From: Syntrophomonadaceae bacterium
Lineage (GTDB): Bacteria; Bacillota; Syntrophomonadia; Syntrophomonadales; Syntrophomonadaceae
Direction: 5' to 3'
Assembly (NCBI GenBank): GCA_028698695.1
Contig: JAQVWB010000101.1
Location: forward strand, 1-7,235
DNA: 7,235 nt
Part shown: positions 1 through 5,212 of the stretch, piece by piece
Layout of the letters: every line of letters starts with the position of its first letter
Position numbering within the stretch: position 1 is the first letter of the stretch
Notes under the pieces: generated by a model
What the model saw: only the letters and a program-made list of their open reading frames with translations
Told to the model about the DNA's origin: nothing
Databases searched by the model: none
Made by a program: the position numbers and the translations under genes

Positions 1-1348
1 GCAGGGGCTCTTCCAGAGCTTTCTTTACCAGGTTGACTCCGGTCATTTCATCGCCAGTGGATTCAATCTTGTTAATTGCCGGAATAACATTAATAAGTGC
101 TACTCCACCACCGGATACAATGCCTTCTTCCACGGCTGCTTTGGTAGCTGCCAGGGCATCCTCAATACGATGCTTTTTCTCTTTCAGTTCAGTTTCGGTA
201 GCAGCACCAACCTGAATTACAGCTACGCCGCCAGCTAATTTAGCCATTCTTTCCTGGAGTTTTTCCTTGTCATATTCGGAATCGCTTTCTTCCAGCTGCA
301 TCTTGATATTGGCAATACGGTCTTTAATATCCTGTTCACTTCCAGCCCCGTCAATAATGATTGTTTCTTCTTTTTTAACTACAATCTGACGAGCCCGACC
401 CAGCATTTCCAGAGATACACTATCCATTTTTACGCCTACGTCTTCGGAAGCTACCTGGCCTTTGGTCAGGATAGCAATATCCTCCAACATGGCTTTTCTT
501 CTTTCGCCAAATGCAGGAGCCTTAACTGCTACACAGGTAAAAGTTCCTCTCAGTCTGTTAACTACGAGAGTAGCCAGGGCTTCGCCTTCTACTTCTTCAG
601 CAATTAACAGCAAAGGTTTACCGGTTTGAACTACTTTTTCGAGAACCGGCAGCACTTCCTGAATAGAGGATAATTTCTTGTCAGTGATTAAAATATAGGG
701 GTCATCCAGAACGGCTTCCATTTTTTCCGGATTGGTAATCATATAAGGAGAAATGTAACCGCGGTCAAAGCTCATACCTTCAACTACTTCCAGAGAAGTA
801 CCTACTGACTGGGACTCTTCAACGGTGATAACACCATCGCGGCCTACTTTTTCCATTGCATCAGCAATCAGTACACCAATCTCAGGATCATCGGCTGAAA
901 TTGCAGCTACCTGAGCAATAGCTTCCTTGGATTCAACCGGTTTGCTTATTGCCTGAATTTCGTCAACTATAGCAGTAACTGCCTTTTCAATACCTCTTCT
1001 CATAATCATGGGGTTGGCTCCGGCAGCAACATTCTTCAGACCTTCTTTGATCATGGCCTGGGCCAGAACGGTTGCGGTAGTAGTTCCATCACCAGCTACA
1101 TCATTAGTTTTGATAGCTACTTCTTTAACCAGCTGACATCCCAGGTTTTCCCATGGATCTTCCAGGTCAATATCTCTGGCGATAGTAACACCATCATTAG
1201 TTATAGTAGGAGAACCGAACTTGCGGTCTAAAACGACATTGCGGCCCTTGGGTCCCAAAGTAACTTTTACCGCATTAGCCAAGGTATCTACACCCTTCTC
1301 CAATGCTCTTCTTGCCTCTTCACCAAACTTGATCTCTTTGGAAATCAT
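1..1348 (-). CDS. groEL: Chaperonin GroEL (Hsp60), 3'-truncated by the window edge
   Basis: This is the large subunit of the ATP-driven GroEL/GroES folding chamber in the cytosol. The frame is open from the ATG at 1348-1346 to the left edge, giving 449 of the usual ~540-545 residues; the missing part is the C-terminal equatorial segment. Visible landmarks are the N-terminal KEIKFGEEAR, the LGPKGRNVVLD loop near residues 31-41, TNDGVTI with Asp52, the nucleotide-binding GDGTTTA with Asp87, APAFGERRK in the apical domain, and RIEDAL with Asp397, which matches the catalytic Asp398 of the E. coli protein. The frame agrees at both ends, so there is no net frameshift. AAGGAGG lies 7 bases before the ATG, and groES ends 25 bases upstream, so the two form one operon. 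Small departures from the usual sequence are Trp66 (usually Phe) and Cys71 (usually Ala). The identification is secure. Confidence 0.98.
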   Translation of the reverse strand, partial: MISKEIKFGEEARRALEKGVDTLANAVKVTLGPKGRNVVLDRKFGSPTITNDGVTIARDIDLEDPWENLGCQLVKEVAIKTNDVAGDGTTTATVLAQAMIKEGLKNVAAGANPMIMRRGIEKAVTAIVDEIQAISKPVESKEAIAQVAAISADDPEIGVLIADAMEKVGRDGVITVEESQSVGTSLEVVEGMSFDRGYISPYMITNPEKMEAVLDDPYILITDKKLSSIQEVLPVLEKVVQTGKPLLLIAEEVEGEALATLVVNRLRGTFTCVAVKAPAFGERRKAMLEDIAILTKGQVASEDVGVKMDSVSLEMLGRARQIVVKKEETIIIDGAGSEQDIKDRIANIKMQLEESDSEYDKEKLQERMAKLAGGVAVIQVGAATETELKEKKHRIEDALAATKAAVEEGIVSGGGVALINVIPAINKIESTGDEMTGVNLVKKALEEPL

Positions 1349-1373
1349 CTATGTACCTCCTTCTTCAATACAC

Positions 1374-1664
1374 TTATTTTAAAATTGCCAGGATGTCTCT
1401 TTCAGACAGTACCAGGTATTCGTCTCCGTCAACCTTGATTTCAGTTCCGGCATATTTGGAGAAAATGACCTTATCCCCTACCTTAACATCCATGGCGATT
1501 CTTTCGCCATCTTCATTACGTGCGCCAGGACCAACTGCCAGGACTTCTCCCTCCTGCGGTTTTTCTTTGGCAGTATCCGGTACATACAGCCCGCTCTTAG
1601 TTTTTTCTTCTTTAACCTCTGCAACTTTTACTACCATACGATCTGATAAAGGTTGGATCCTCAA
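1374..1664 (-). CDS. groES: Co-chaperonin GroES (Hsp10), TTG start
   Basis: This is the heptameric lid that closes the GroEL chamber. The 96-residue product has the family's usual length and order: N-terminal RIQPLSDRMVVK, a mobile loop near residues 17-35 (KEEKTKSGLYVPDTAKEKP), GEVLAVGPG, VKVGDKVIFSKYAG and the C-terminal DEYLVLSERDILAIL. The start codon is TTG at 1664-1662. It is chosen because the protein alignment begins exactly there (compare M-N-I-R-P-L in E. coli), because AAGGGGG sits 7 bases upstream, and because no in-frame ATG lies nearby. It is the first gene of the groES-groEL operon. A perfect CIRCE operator about 40 bases upstream shows that it is repressed by HrcA and induced by heat or protein misfolding (established for this operator). 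Confidence 0.98.
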   Translation of the reverse strand: MRIQPLSDRMVVKVAEVKEEKTKSGLYVPDTAKEKPQEGEVLAVGPGARNEDGERIAMDVKVGDKVIFSKYAGTEIKVDGDEYLVLSERDILAILK

Positions 1665-1704
1665 GTGTATACCCCCTTCTAATATAATAATCTCTTTAGT
1701 ATAT

Positions 1705-1735
1705 TATTAGCACTCATCGTTTGTGAGTGCTAATA
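1705..1735. promoter_or_regulatory. CIRCE operator (HrcA binding site) for groES-groEL
   Basis: TTAGCACTC at 1707-1715 and GAGTGCTAA at 1725-1733 are separated by exactly 9 bases, a perfect match to the CIRCE consensus. Pairing extends two more bases on each side, giving 11-bp arms from 1705 to 1735. The site lies between the predicted groES promoter and the groES ribosome-binding site, the usual place for HrcA repression. No hrcA gene is in the window. Confidence 0.97.
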
Positions 1736-1748
1736 TCACCTGTTATAA

Positions 1749-1777
1749 ATATTAGGCAAGACTGCTCCAGTATTCAA
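1749..1777 (-). promoter_or_regulatory. Predicted sigma-A-type promoter of groES-groEL
   Basis: On the minus strand, TTGAAT (1777-1772) and TAATAT (1754-1749) are separated by 17 bases. Transcription would then begin at or just before the CIRCE element, as expected for HrcA-controlled operons. An overlapping TATAAC on the same strand, five bases downstream, is an alternative -10 but lacks a good -35. This is a pattern-based prediction. Confidence 0.55.
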
Positions 1778-1873
1778 TCAGTATCAGGTGCTAATCTGGC
1801 CTATATTTTTCGATTTATAGTATACTCCTCTTTTTTTCGGATTATACCTTTAAATTTCATTATTTTTCATTTT

Positions 1874-2362
1874 TTATTCCAATCCACATTCGACAGCCGA
1901 ACCAATCAGAATGTCCAATCCGTGGTCAAGTGCCGGTAATATAGCTTCCAGAGACTCCCTTACCCCCTTCACGCTGCCGGGAAGATTAATGATTAAGGTT
2001 TTGCCCTTTATCCCTGCCACTCCTCTTGAAAGCATGGATTTGGGAGTTTTTTGCATTCCGTAAAAGCGAATAGCTTCTGCTATTCCAGGAGCCGGGCGTT
2101 CAATTACCTTACTGGTTGCTTCCGGGGTAACATCACGCAATGAGAACCCGGTTCCGCCTGAAGTAAGTAATAAATCAAGCTTTAATTCATTACACACCCT
2201 TAACATTTCATCAACTATTATATCTATTTCATCCGGAATAATGCGATAATAATCAATTTGGTAATCCGCACCTAAAACCCGCCGGATTTCATTGCCGCTT
2301 AAATCCTCGCGTTGCCCTTGTGAACCTTTGTCACTTAGAATCAATATGCCGGTTTTATACAT
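1874..2362 (-). CDS. mogA: MogA/MoaB-family molybdenum cofactor biosynthesis protein
   Basis: This cytosolic protein belongs to the MoCF-binding family. MogA-type members activate molybdopterin by adenylylation before MoeA inserts molybdate. The 162 residues fit the family. Visible motifs are SDKGSQGQREDLSG at 10-23, the signature TSGGTG at 67-72, RDVTPEAT at 76-83 including the conserved Asp77, RGVAGIKGKTLIINLPGS at 113-130 and a C-terminal ALDHGLDIL. The ATG at 2362-2360 directly follows the stop codon of the MOSC gene with no gap. Its GAGGTGAT ribosome-binding site lies inside that gene, so translation is probably coupled. It is the last gene of the Mo-cofactor operon. MogA and MoaB are hard to tell apart by motif alone; the early SDKGS..GxREDxSG pattern favours MogA, and the name is given on that basis. 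No clear terminator hairpin follows before the groES promoter. Confidence 0.9.
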   Translation of the reverse strand: MYKTGILILSDKGSQGQREDLSGNEIRRVLGADYQIDYYRIIPDEIDIIVDEMLRVCNELKLDLLLTSGGTGFSLRDVTPEATSKVIERPAPGIAEAIRFYGMQKTPKSMLSRGVAGIKGKTLIINLPGSVKGVRESLEAILPALDHGLDILIGSAVECGLE

Positions 2363-2803
2363 TTATATCACCTCAACCACATCGCCGGTTCGAATAAATC
2401 CGCCGGATACGACCCGGCAGAATAAGCCTTCACTGGGTAATAAACTTACTCCCATAGTACGCGTTACTACACTGGGATGATCTTCTTTCCCTATCTGGGA
2501 AACCTCCAATACAGCTGTTTCGCCAATTTTTATTCGCTGGCCTGCTTCTATCTTTCCGGCTAAATCAATTCCTTCAATTAGTAGATTTTCTGCGAATTCT
2601 CCCGGATGTATTTCTTTACCCAATTCCTTGCTGACTCTTTCTACACTGGCATAATCAAGACAGGTAACCTGGCGTCCCCAGTCGCCGGCATGACCATCAT
2701 TTTCAATGCCAAAGTTTTCTATCATGTTTGCCTCCGAAACCGGAGTTTTTAACTGTCCTCTTTCCGTACTTATGCAAATAGCTCTTAAAGTCCCTTTGTT
2801 CAT
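2363..2803 (-). CDS. Stand-alone MOSC domain protein, lacking the usual GKECH cysteine
   Basis: MOSC domains are beta-barrel modules linked to sulfur and molybdenum-cofactor handling (eukaryotic Moco sulfurase C-terminus, mARC, bacterial stand-alone forms). The 146-residue product matches the short bacterial group: IENFGIENDGHAGDWGRQV near 28-46, HPGEFAENLLIEGIDL near 66-81, LEVSQIGKEDH at 99-109 and LLPSEGLFCRVVSGG at 121-135. From memory, many relatives carry Cys in GKECH and a second Cys four residues later; here these positions are Asp108 and Val112. A cysteine does occur at 129, where Ala is common (LFCRV versus IFARV). The ATG at 2803-2801 is three bases after the moaC stop and is preceded by AGAGGA. 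The operon context strongly implies a Mo-cofactor role, but the reaction is unknown. Confidence 0.9.
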   Translation of the reverse strand: MNKGTLRAICISTERGQLKTPVSEANMIENFGIENDGHAGDWGRQVTCLDYASVERVSKELGKEIHPGEFAENLLIEGIDLAGKIEAGQRIKIGETAVLEVSQIGKEDHPSVVTRTMGVSLLPSEGLFCRVVSGGFIRTGDVVEVI

Positions 2804-2806
2804 AAT

Positions 2807-3283
2807 TTAATCCTCTCGCCTGACATGACCGCTTTTACCGCCTTGTTTTTCTATTAACTCTACGGTTTCGATTCTCATCCAGCGGTCTACTGATTTACAC
2901 ATATCATAAATAGTTAAGGCAGCTATTGACGCTGCAATTAAAGCTTCCATCTCTATTCCTGTTTTACCGGTAGTTTTGACCTCCGAGATAATAATTACCC
3001 GGTTATTTGATTCATCCAGTTCAAAACATATATCTACCGAAGTAATTAATAAAGGGTGACACATCGGTATGAGATGGGCAGTCTGCTTGGCTCCCATTAT
3101 ACCTGCTACTTGAGCTACTCCCAGGACATCACCCTTTTTAATTCCACCGGAAATAATCAGCTGCAGGGTTTCCGACTGCATGCTTATTGCAGCTCGGGCA
3201 CGGGCTACCCGCACAGTATCATCTTTGACAGTAACATCCACCATTTTTGCCCGTCCCTGGTCATTAATATGAGTAAAATCCAT
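2807..3283 (-). CDS. moaC: Cyclic pyranopterin monophosphate synthase MoaC
   Basis: MoaC converts the MoaA product 3',8-cyclo-7,8-dihydro-GTP into cyclic pyranopterin monophosphate, the second half of the first step of Mo-cofactor synthesis. The 158-residue length is typical. Key family elements are intact: GRAKMVDV at 10-17, KKGDV at 49-53, AKQTAHLIPMCHPL at 65-78 with His76, TGKTGIEMEAL at 105-115 with Glu111 and Glu113, YDMCKSVDR at 126-134 with Asp127 and Lys130, and GGKSG near the C-terminus. By comparison with E. coli MoaC, the catalytic Lys, His and Asp are all present. The ATG at 3283-3281 begins one base after the moaA stop. Its GGGGG Shine-Dalgarno is made by the last codons of moaA, so the two are probably translated together. 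Confidence 0.98.
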   Translation of the reverse strand: MDFTHINDQGRAKMVDVTVKDDTVRVARARAAISMQSETLQLIISGGIKKGDVLGVAQVAGIMGAKQTAHLIPMCHPLLITSVDICFELDESNNRVIIISEVKTTGKTGIEMEALIAASIAALTIYDMCKSVDRWMRIETVELIEKQGGKSGHVRRED

Positions 3284-3284
3284 A

Positions 3285-4265
3285 TTAGCCCCCTATTTGA
3301 AACATTTTACGGCGGTTTTCTTCACCCCATCCGTCATCAAAATGATGCCGCGCCGGTTTTTTATCAATGGCTTGCAGAAATAATTCTTTTAATTCCTCAT
3401 CATTAGCTCCCTCAGCTAAAGCTGCTTTCAGATCAATTTCCTGCTTTGCATACAAACAGCCTCGAAGTTTGCCATCTGCAGTCATGCGAAGACGGTTACA
3501 TTCTGAACAAAAATGGTTACTCATCGGGCTTATAAAACCTACTGTCCCTTTACCGCCAACTACCTTATAATATCTGGCCGGCCCGTTTCCTCTAACATTT
3601 TTATTCGGAGTTAGCTGATACTCAGTCTCAATAACCTCCTTGATCTGCTGACTGGTCATCATTTTATCTTTGTCCCAGAACAATAAATCTCCTATGGGCA
3701 TAAATTCTATGAAACGGATATGCAGGGGATATTCCCTGGATAGAGCAACAAAATCCATGATTTCATCATCATTAAATCCCTTAATGAGTACAGTGTTAAT
3801 CTTTACTGGATGCATATCCAATTCCAATGCTTTAAATATGGCCTTTTTCACCAGGTCCAGGTTATCACGTCGACTGATATATTCAAACTTGCTCCGGTTC
3901 ATCGTATCCAGGCTGAAATTTATGCGATTAAGTCCCGCCCGTTTTAAATCTTCAGCCATGTCAGCATATAACACACCATTGGTTGTCAAAGCAATATCAT
4001 CTATTTCATTTAATTCAGCTATATCAGCTATTAATTTATTAATATTCTTCCTTACCAATGGTTCGCCGCCGGTTAACCTTACCTTACGAATACCAACTTG
4101 CGTACCAACCTTTACCAGGCGGGCAAATTCTTCCAGTTTCAAAATGGTACTATGCCCCAGATTTTTTACCCCGGTTTCCGGCATACAATATCTGCAGCGT
4201 AAATTGCAGCGGTCAGTAATTGATATACGCAAATAATTTATTTCGCGGCCAAATGCATCAACCAT
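3285..4265 (-). CDS. moaA: GTP 3',8-cyclase MoaA (radical SAM)
   Basis: MoaA uses S-adenosylmethionine and two [4Fe-4S] clusters to turn GTP into 3',8-cyclo-7,8-dihydro-GTP, the entry step of Mo-cofactor synthesis. The 326 residues match the family length. The radical-SAM motif CNLRCRYC supplies Cys20, Cys24 and Cys27. The GGEP motif that contacts SAM is at 66-69. The C-terminal GTP-binding cluster is provided by Cys253, Cys256 and Cys270 in FCSECNRLRMTADGKLRGC. The protein ends in Gly-Gly (325-326), the essential MoaA tail that protrudes into the active site. The ATG at 4265-4263 is preceded by AGGAGAGG about 10 bases upstream. An overlapping upstream ATG hits a stop after five codons. All catalytic features are intact. 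The two clusters are oxygen-sensitive, consistent with an anaerobic lifestyle. Confidence 0.99.
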   Translation of the reverse strand: MVDAFGREINYLRISITDRCNLRCRYCMPETGVKNLGHSTILKLEEFARLVKVGTQVGIRKVRLTGGEPLVRKNINKLIADIAELNEIDDIALTTNGVLYADMAEDLKRAGLNRINFSLDTMNRSKFEYISRRDNLDLVKKAIFKALELDMHPVKINTVLIKGFNDDEIMDFVALSREYPLHIRFIEFMPIGDLLFWDKDKMMTSQQIKEVIETEYQLTPNKNVRGNGPARYYKVVGGKGTVGFISPMSNHFCSECNRLRMTADGKLRGCLYAKQEIDLKAALAEGANDEELKELFLQAIDKKPARHHFDDGWGEENRRKMFQIGG

Positions 4266-4309
4266 AATTCTTCATCCTCTCCTGAGGCCATGCTTCAAGT
4301 ACTGGTTTT

Positions 4310-4486
4310 CTAAAAGCATCCCAGTTCACAGGCATAGATTTTTATCTTTATCTCATTACATAAATCAGCCATTTCACCCAATGGAACGTCAAGATCTTTA
4401 GCTAATTTACGGGCATCTGTACAGCTTAGTTTTCCCCCTTTGGACAACTCCTTAATCTTTTGTAAAACCGTTCCTTTTTCTGTCAT
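4310..4486 (-). CDS. Small conserved-looking protein with C-terminal CxxGCF motif, Mo-cofactor operon leader gene
   Basis: This 58-residue protein begins at the ATG 4486-4484. An in-frame ATG 36 bases further upstream exists, but AGGAGG lies 9 bases before the inner ATG, and the extra codons would simply translate that ribosome-binding site. The sequence has a charged N-terminus, a helical KIKELSKGGKLSCTDARKLAKDLDVPLGEMADLCNE stretch that resembles a small helix-turn-helix or winged-helix fold, and an ending KIYACELGCF with Cys54 and Cys57 next to the terminal Phe. Two further cysteines sit in LSC and DLC. The cysteines suggest a metal, Fe-S or redox site (inference). It is 44 bases upstream of moaA on the same strand. 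I recall similar short proteins ending in LGCF from anaerobes but cannot name a family or function. A regulator or sulfur/metal carrier for the cofactor pathway is possible. Confidence 0.8.
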   Translation of the reverse strand: MTEKGTVLQKIKELSKGGKLSCTDARKLAKDLDVPLGEMADLCNEIKIKIYACELGCF

Positions 4487-4512
4487 TAAGAATAACCTCC
4501 TATGCCAAATGT

Positions 4513-4526
4513 ACCTGCACACAGGT
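4513..4526. repeat. Perfect inverted repeat in the leader of the Mo-cofactor operon
   Basis: ACCTG and CAGGT flank CACA, giving a 5-bp stem with a 4-base loop, 27 bases before the start codon of the CxxGCF gene and 11 bases before its Shine-Dalgarno. It could be a small operator or an mRNA hairpin. Its shortness means chance is possible. Confidence 0.35.
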
Positions 4527-4594
4527 TAAAGAAAGCAGGAATTGGGGTTTATAAATTTGTTCAACCGTTATTTTTATCAATAGCCTTCCAACAA

Positions 4595-4623
4595 ATTATT
4601 ACACTTTTTTCACATATAAACAA
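4595..4623 (-). promoter_or_regulatory. Candidate promoter of the Mo-cofactor operon
   Basis: On the minus strand, TTGTTT (4623-4618) and AATAAT (4600-4595) are 17 bases apart, with a TGT extended -10 just before the latter. This would give a leader of about 100 bases containing the 4513-4526 inverted repeat. The -35 is weak and the region is AT-rich, so other starts are possible. Confidence 0.35.
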
Positions 4624-4678
4624 GCATACTAATACTGAAATCTGCTATATCCGCTTGTGTTATGATTATTATGTGAAA
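4608..4678. repeat. Nested inverted repeat between divergent promoters
   Basis: TTTCACATA at 4608-4616 is mirrored by TATGTGAAA at 4670-4678 (9 bp). Inside it, ACAAGC at 4620-4625 is mirrored by GCTTGT at 4653-4658 (6 bp). The dyad lies between the small CxxGCF gene and nfeD and overlaps the candidate minus-strand promoter, so it could be a two-site operator serving one or both transcripts. No regulator is identified. Confidence 0.4.
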
Positions 4679-4680
4679 TA

Positions 4681-4710
4681 GGGACAAATATAATAGGTTA
4701 TAATTATAAT
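4681..4710 (+). promoter_or_regulatory. Candidate promoter region of the nfeD-SPFH operon
   Basis: Three TATAAT hexamers occur at 4689-4694, 4699-4704 and 4705-4710. The last has a plausible -35, GGGACA at 4681-4686, 18 bases upstream. Transcription would start about 25 bases before the nfeD start codon. Which hexamer is used cannot be decided from sequence. Confidence 0.45.
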
Positions 4711-4718
4711 GTTAAGAG

Positions 4719-4736
4719 TCTCCACTGGAGAGGAGG
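4719..4736 (+). promoter_or_regulatory. Palindrome abutting the nfeD ribosome-binding site
   Basis: TCTCCACTGGAGA (4719-4731) is a perfect 6+1+6 palindrome. Its last base overlaps the first base of the AGGAGG Shine-Dalgarno (4731-4736), which sits 7 bases before the nfeD ATG. The left arm TCTCC could pair with its partner arm or, alternatively, with GGAGG of the ribosome-binding site. It may be an operator or a translation switch, or may be fortuitous. Confidence 0.4.
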
Positions 4737-4743
4737 TATAGAA

Positions 4744-5172
4744 ATGACAACGCTGGAATGGATTTTAGTTGCGATAGTCTGCGGAACCATAGAAATTTTT
4801 TCATTGGGCTTATGGTTCTTATGGTTGGCTATTTCCGCTGCTTTTATTGCTCTCCTGGTCGGTCTGGGCATTTTATCAACATTGGAAAGCCAGTTGCTGG
4901 TTTTTGCTTTTGTCACGCTGATTCTGATTATTTTTACGCGTCCGCTGGCTTTGCGACTATTTAAAACGGAAGATATCGTCAGTAATGTGCAGGCGCTGGT
5001 TGGACAACATGGAGTAACCCTAACCAACCTGGGACCTTTGGAATACGGACAGGTTAAAGTTCGGGGTGAAGTCTGGACCGCGTTTGCCAATGAAGAAATT
5101 GAAGCTGATACAAGGGTTACAGTAACTGGTATAAACGGAGTTAAATTATCCGTAGAGAAAACGGTTGATTAA
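4744..5172 (+). CDS. nfeD: Short NfeD-like membrane protein
   Basis: NfeD proteins are membrane partners of SPFH proteins. The short type, without a ClpP-like protease domain, is seen here at 142 residues. Residues 5-66 are strongly hydrophobic and hold probably three membrane segments (about 5-23, 25-43 and 48-66). A soluble OB-fold-like C-terminal domain follows from about residue 80: ALVGQHGVTLTNLGPLEYGQVKVRGEVWTAFANEEIEADTRVTVTGINGVKLSVEK. The VRGExWxA and V-x-G-x-x-G-x-x-L-x-V elements are typical of the family. AGGAGG lies 7 bases before the ATG. The SPFH gene follows after 40 bases, the classic NfeD-SPFH pairing. The pair is thought to organise membrane microdomains or membrane-protein quality control (known for the family, not shown here). 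Confidence 0.93.
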   Translation: MTTLEWILVAIVCGTIEIFSLGLWFLWLAISAAFIALLVGLGILSTLESQLLVFAFVTLILIIFTRPLALRLFKTEDIVSNVQALVGQHGVTLTNLGPLEYGQVKVRGEVWTAFANEEIEADTRVTVTGINGVKLSVEKTVD

Positions 5173-5212
5173 TACTTAAAGTCAATAAATTATGGATGGG
5201 AGTGTTTATTTA

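Noticed and set aside
1351..1710. 119-codon plus-strand reading frame across groES and CIRCE
   Set aside because: It covers groES in antisense and the CIRCE operator, with no family resemblance.
1824..1831. Minus-strand GAGGAG ribosome-binding-like site downstream of mog
   Set aside because: No ATG, GTG or TTG with an open frame follows at a suitable distance, so there is no supported small gene.
3670..4236. 188-codon plus-strand reading frame
   Set aside because: It lies entirely opposite moaA, lacks a ribosome-binding site and its translation shows no recognisable domain; it is an antisense shadow.
4487..4522. Longer start for the CxxGCF protein at 4522, adding 12 residues
   Set aside because: The added codons contain the AGGAGG ribosome-binding site for the inner ATG at 4486, and no Shine-Dalgarno precedes the outer ATG.
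4487..4620. Moco riboswitch before the Mo-cofactor operon
   Set aside because: The leader of about 100 bases is AT-rich and shows only a 5-bp hairpin; none of the GC-rich multi-stem layout expected of that RNA is visible.
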